A stretch of 8,956 bases of DNA, from assembly GCA_001768125.1 (NCBI GenBank), contig MENB01000028.1, positions 1 through 8,956 of the forward strand, in the 5' to 3' direction. Origin of the DNA: Armatimonadetes bacterium RBG_19FT_COMBO_69_19 (GTDB lineage: Bacteria > Sysuimicrobiota > Sysuimicrobiia > Sysuimicrobiales > Kaftiobacteriaceae). Under the pieces are notes generated by a model that was given only the letters and a program-made list of their open reading frames with translations, was not told the origin of the DNA and did not search any database. Each line of letters opens with the position of its first letter. Positions within the stretch are counted from its first letter, which is position 1. Position numbers and translations under genes: made by a program. This document shows positions 6,736-8,956 of this stretch, piece after piece.

Positions 6736-7680
6736 CTAGGCCAGCACGGTCTCGATCTCCGCGCGGCGCGGCGGCTCGGCACCGGCGCGGGTGCACGTTA
6801 GGGCTGCGGCGGCGGTTGCGAAGCGCAGACCGTCTTCCAGCACCTCCGGCGGCATCCGCGCGAGATCGGCCTGCGTGGTCACCCGGCGTTCCCATAGGCG
6901 CAACAGCAGCCCCGAGGTAAACGCGTCGCCGGCTCCCACGGTGTCGACGACGTTCACCTCATGGCCGGATACGCGGAGCTCGCCGCCGGACCAGCGCGCA
7001 TAGCATCCGCGCGCGCCCTGCGTGACGGCCACCAGCGCGGGGCCCAGCTCCAGCAGCGCCGCGGTCGCCGCGTCCAGAGAGCGATCAGGATCGAACCAGC
7101 GAAGGTCCGTGGCGCTGATCTTGACGATGTCGGCAGCCCGGAACATGCGGAACAGGAGGTCGCGGTACGCTCGGGGATCAGTGATGAGCCCGGGGCGGAT
7201 GTTCGGGTCGAAGGACAGCATCGCCTTGCCCCGCAGTCGCTCAACCAGCGCGGCGATCGTGCCGGCGGTGGGCTGGCGCAGCAGGCTGATCGAACCGAAG
7301 TGCAGGACTTGCGTCTGCTCGATCGTCTCCGGCACATCATCCGGAGCCAGCAGCGTGTCCGCGGCCCCTTCGCCGTAGAACGAGAAGGACGGCTCGCCGC
7401 CTCGAAGCGCGACGAACGCCAGCGTGCTGGGCGCATCGGCGCGGCTGAGGAACCGCGTGCCCACGCCCTCGTGTTCAAGGTGCGCGACGAGGAACCGCCC
7501 GAAGAGATCGGACGACACCTTGCCGGCGAATTCCGCCCGCGCGCCCAGCCGCGCCAAGCCGACCGCGACGTTCAGCGGAGAGCCGCCCGGGTGCATGCGG
7601 AAGCCCACCGTGGCGCCCCCCTCGACGATGGGCGTGAAATCGATCAGGATCTCGCCGATCGCCGTGAACAGGACAGACAC
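6736..7680 (-). CDS. PfkB-family sugar kinase, fructokinase-like
   Basis: A 314-residue ribokinase-superfamily kinase. Motifs: GEILIDFTP (9-17), typical of fructokinases; HPGGSPLNVAVGLARLG (30-46), the first PfkB signature; SFSFYGEGAADTLL and LHFGSISLL, both fructokinase hallmarks; SFDPNIRPGL; and VDTVGAGDAFTSGLL (from 245) with catalytic D252. These favour phosphorylation of a ketohexose such as fructose, but related keto-deoxy sugar acid kinases share much of this pattern, so the substrate is unproven. The start is GTG (7678-7680 read on the minus strand), 3 bp after the stop of the aldo/keto reductase gene, with a GGTGGG-like site upstream. It is the last gene of the minus-strand operon and ends 3 bp from the convergent oxidoreductase remnant. 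No terminator hairpin is apparent between them. Confidence 0.9.
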   Translation of the reverse strand: MSVLFTAIGEILIDFTPIVEGGATVGFRMHPGGSPLNVAVGLARLGARAEFAGKVSSDLFGRFLVAHLEHEGVGTRFLSRADAPSTLAFVALRGGEPSFSFYGEGAADTLLAPDDVPETIEQTQVLHFGSISLLRQPTAGTIAALVERLRGKAMLSFDPNIRPGLITDPRAYRDLLFRMFRAADIVKISATDLRWFDPDRSLDAATAALLELGPALVAVTQGARGCYARWSGGELRVSGHEVNVVDTVGAGDAFTSGLLLRLWERRVTTQADLARMPPEVLEDGLRFATAAAALTCTRAGAEPPRRAEIETVLA

Positions 7681-7683
7681 GGG

Positions 7684-8655
7684 TTAGGCCCACCGCCCGC
7701 GTTCGGGATCGTCACGCAGCGGCTCGATCGCGAGCAGCTCCGCCCAGACATCGTCGGGGATGGGATGCCCGGCGAGATCGACCAGCTCGCGGACGCGATC
7801 CGGACGGCTGACGCCGACGATCGTGGACACGATGCGCGGATCGCGCAGCGAGAACTGGAGTCCCGCGGCGGCAAGCGGTACGCCGCCGCGGCTGCAGATG
7901 TCTTCCATCCGCATCACTTTGTCCAAGATCTCCGCAGACGCCGCCCGGTACGCATACTTCGGAAACGCCCTGGCCCCCCGGGCCAGGATCCCTCCCCCGT
8001 ACGGGGCGGCGTTGACGACGGCCACCCCCAGGCGCCGCCCGGCGTCGAGCAGCGGTTCCGCGACACGGCTGAGCAGCGTGTACCGGTTGTGCGTGATCAC
8101 CGCCTCGAAGGCGCCTGTCTCCACGTAGCGCAGCATCAGGTCGATCGGCCCGCCGGCGACGCCGAGGTGCGCAATGACGCGCTCATCCTTGAAGCGCCGG
8201 AGGACTTCCACCGGGCCGCCCTTGCCCATCGCGTTCTCGAAGGTGGTGTGCTCAGGGTCATGCAGGTAGACAAGCTGCAGCCGGTCCAGCCCCAGCAGGC
8301 GCAGGCTGCGCTCGATCGACCGCCTGATCTGGTCGCCGCTGAAGTCGCCGGTGCGCAGATCGCGGTCGGCCTTCGTCGCGAGCACGTAGCCATGGGGGAC
8401 ACGGCCGCCGAGTTCACGTAGTCCCAAGCCGATCCGGCGCTCGCTTTCCCCGTCGCCGTAAGCAGCGGCCGTGTCGAGGAAGTTGATCGGACTGTTGAAG
8501 ACCGCACGGAGCGTGTCCAGGGCCTGCTCGACTGAGACGTCGTACCCGAACGTCTCGGGCATGCTGGCCAGCGGAGCGCAGCCGATGGCCAGCGCGGTGA
8601 CGTTCAGGCCGGTCTGGCCGAACGGGCGGAGTGGGAGGAACCGATCAGATCTCAT
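7684..8655 (-). CDS. Aldo/keto reductase, aldose 1-dehydrogenase-like
   Basis: A 323-residue aldo/keto reductase with the catalytic tetrad in place: D61 and Y66 in NFLDTAAAYGDGESERRIG, K95 in LATKAD, and H132 in LVYLHDPEH. The N-terminus (LRPFGQTGLNVTALAIGCAPLA) is the usual entry strand. The HDPEH motif, ITHNRYTLLSRVAEPLL and NAAPYGGGILA resemble the D-threo-aldose / L-fucose / L-galactose 1-dehydrogenase branch, which oxidises aldoses to aldonolactones with NAD(P)+. The C-terminal STIVGVSRPDRVRELVDL is the cofactor phosphate-binding region. The ATG at 8653-8655 overlaps the end of the lipoyl-protein gene by 11 bp, and the stop is 3 bp before the sugar kinase start, so the three are co-translated. 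A role in sugar oxidation fits the neighbouring kinase, but the actual sugar is not readable. Confidence 0.9.
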   Translation of the reverse strand: MRSDRFLPLRPFGQTGLNVTALAIGCAPLASMPETFGYDVSVEQALDTLRAVFNSPINFLDTAAAYGDGESERRIGLGLRELGGRVPHGYVLATKADRDLRTGDFSGDQIRRSIERSLRLLGLDRLQLVYLHDPEHTTFENAMGKGGPVEVLRRFKDERVIAHLGVAGGPIDLMLRYVETGAFEAVITHNRYTLLSRVAEPLLDAGRRLGVAVVNAAPYGGGILARGARAFPKYAYRAASAEILDKVMRMEDICSRGGVPLAAAGLQFSLRDPRIVSTIVGVSRPDRVRELVDLAGHPIPDDVWAELLAIEPLRDDPERGRWA

Positions 8656-8896
8656 CGTCTGGTCCCGCGATCACGGCCAGGAGCGCACCGATCGGCACCG
8701 TGTCACCCGCGGGGACCAGGATGCGGCGGAGGATCCCCGCCGCCGGAGCGCTCACTTCCACGGTGGCCTTGTCAGTATCCACGTCGTACAGCGGCTCGCC
8801 CTCGTCCACCGCATCGCCTTCCTGCTTGTACCAGCGGACGATGAGGCCGTCGATCATCGTCTCCGAGAGTGGAGGCATGAGGATCCGCGTGATCAT
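8645..8896 (-). CDS. Stand-alone lipoyl-domain protein
   Basis: An 83-residue protein that is nothing but one lipoyl/biotinyl attachment domain. It opens with ITRILMPPLSETMIDGLIVRW, which matches the N-terminal lipoyl domain of 2-oxo acid dehydrogenase E2 subunits, and has the modified-lysine hairpin DVDTDKATVEV with K43. The mirror half, AAGILRRILVPAGDTVPIGALLAVI, completes the flattened barrel, and the protein stops at GPDDEI, where an E2 would continue into a linker, E3-binding domain and acyltransferase. The D-K-A form favours lipoate over biotin (normally M-K-M). The stop at 8645-8647 is clean and the next gene overlaps it, so this is either a genuine free lipoyl carrier or an E2 truncated long enough ago for a new downstream gene to abut. 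Its ATG overlaps the stop of the gene before it as ATGA. Confidence 0.87.
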   Translation of the reverse strand: MITRILMPPLSETMIDGLIVRWYKQEGDAVDEGEPLYDVDTDKATVEVSAPAAGILRRILVPAGDTVPIGALLAVIAGPDDEI

Positions 8897-8956
8897 CTCG
8901 CGTCGATGCGGCGTGCGGCGCCGGCGAGCAGCCGCCGGGCCGCAGCGGCCACGGAT
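8893..8956 (-). CDS. C-terminal end of an unidentified protein, runs off the window
   Basis: On the minus strand a frame enters from the right edge and stops at TGA (8893-8895), overlapping the lipoyl-gene ATG by 4 bp (ATGA). Only 20 residues are visible, an Ala/Arg-rich helix containing VAAAARRLLAG and ending RRIDAR. The tight overlap is the main evidence that it is coding. With a lipoyl carrier next, an E1 component of a 2-oxo acid dehydrogenase would be a natural guess, and E1-beta subunits often end in a similar 'VAAARRLL' helix, but 20 low-complexity residues cannot establish it. Confidence 0.5.
   Translation of the reverse strand, partial: SVAAAARRLLAGAARRIDAR

Noticed and set aside
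4332..6782. Very long open frame (816 codons) on the minus strand under rbsB, rbsK and the GMC remnant.
   Set aside because: The sequence is low-complexity Arg/Ala/Pro/Asp and spans three unrelated plus-strand genes and a terminator. It has no credible ribosome site or homology pattern.
6733..6920. Extension of the 6303 frame to a 205-residue protein overlapping the sugar kinase.
   Set aside because: Past about 6655 it becomes Arg/Pro/Ala-rich and lies antisense to the kinase C-terminus, while the GMC-like C-terminus ends at TAG 6730-6732 in another frame.
6961..8421. Plus-strand open frame of 486 codons opposite the kinase and aldo/keto reductase.
   Set aside because: The minus strand carries clear PfkB and AKR motifs with catalytic residues; the plus-strand product is Arg/Asp-rich with no motif.

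Overview
The window is a GC-rich, densely packed bacterial stretch with overlapping stop/start codons and strong Shine-Dalgarno sites. No gene is diagnostic of a taxon. The style fits an uncultured GC-rich soil or sediment bacterium. The ribose-binding protein has an ordinary Sec signal and no lipobox cysteine, which leans towards a cell envelope with a periplasm, but that is inference.

Left to right on the plus strand: the end of a Phd/YefM-type antitoxin gene (1-270), its RelE/ParE-type toxin (270-521), then a ribonucleoside/ribose utilisation block. That block holds a nucleoside hydrolase (556-1482), rbsD D-ribose pyranase (1479-1874), rbsA ABC ATPase (1901-3379), rbsC permease (3372-4289), rbsB binding protein (4375-5265), a strong intrinsic terminator (5281-5319) and rbsK ribokinase (5349-6299). 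The first four genes of the block are overlapping or abutting. The set makes biochemical sense: the hydrolase frees ribose from nucleosides, RbsACB imports ribose, RbsD converts ribopyranose to ribofuranose for the kinase, and RbsK makes ribose-5-phosphate. No rbsR-type regulator is visible.

Directly after rbsK lies a short decayed gene (6303-6732). I read it as the collapsed remains of a GMC-family oxidoreductase: the N-terminal segment, two C-terminal pieces and the very C-terminus survive, the last in another frame.

On the minus strand, converging on this remnant, is a second tight operon. It reads from the right edge: the last codons of an unidentified gene (8893-8956), an 83-residue stand-alone lipoyl-domain protein (8645-8896), an aldo/keto reductase resembling aldose 1-dehydrogenases (7684-8655), and a PfkB-family, fructokinase-like sugar kinase (6736-7680).

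I see no wholly new system. The points most worth a second look are the nucleoside hydrolase lacking the usual catalytic His, the RbsA second ATPase site with an altered Walker B, a likely non-ATG start of rbsA, the GMC remnant, and the lone lipoyl domain. No tRNA, rRNA, CRISPR array or insertion sequence was recognised.
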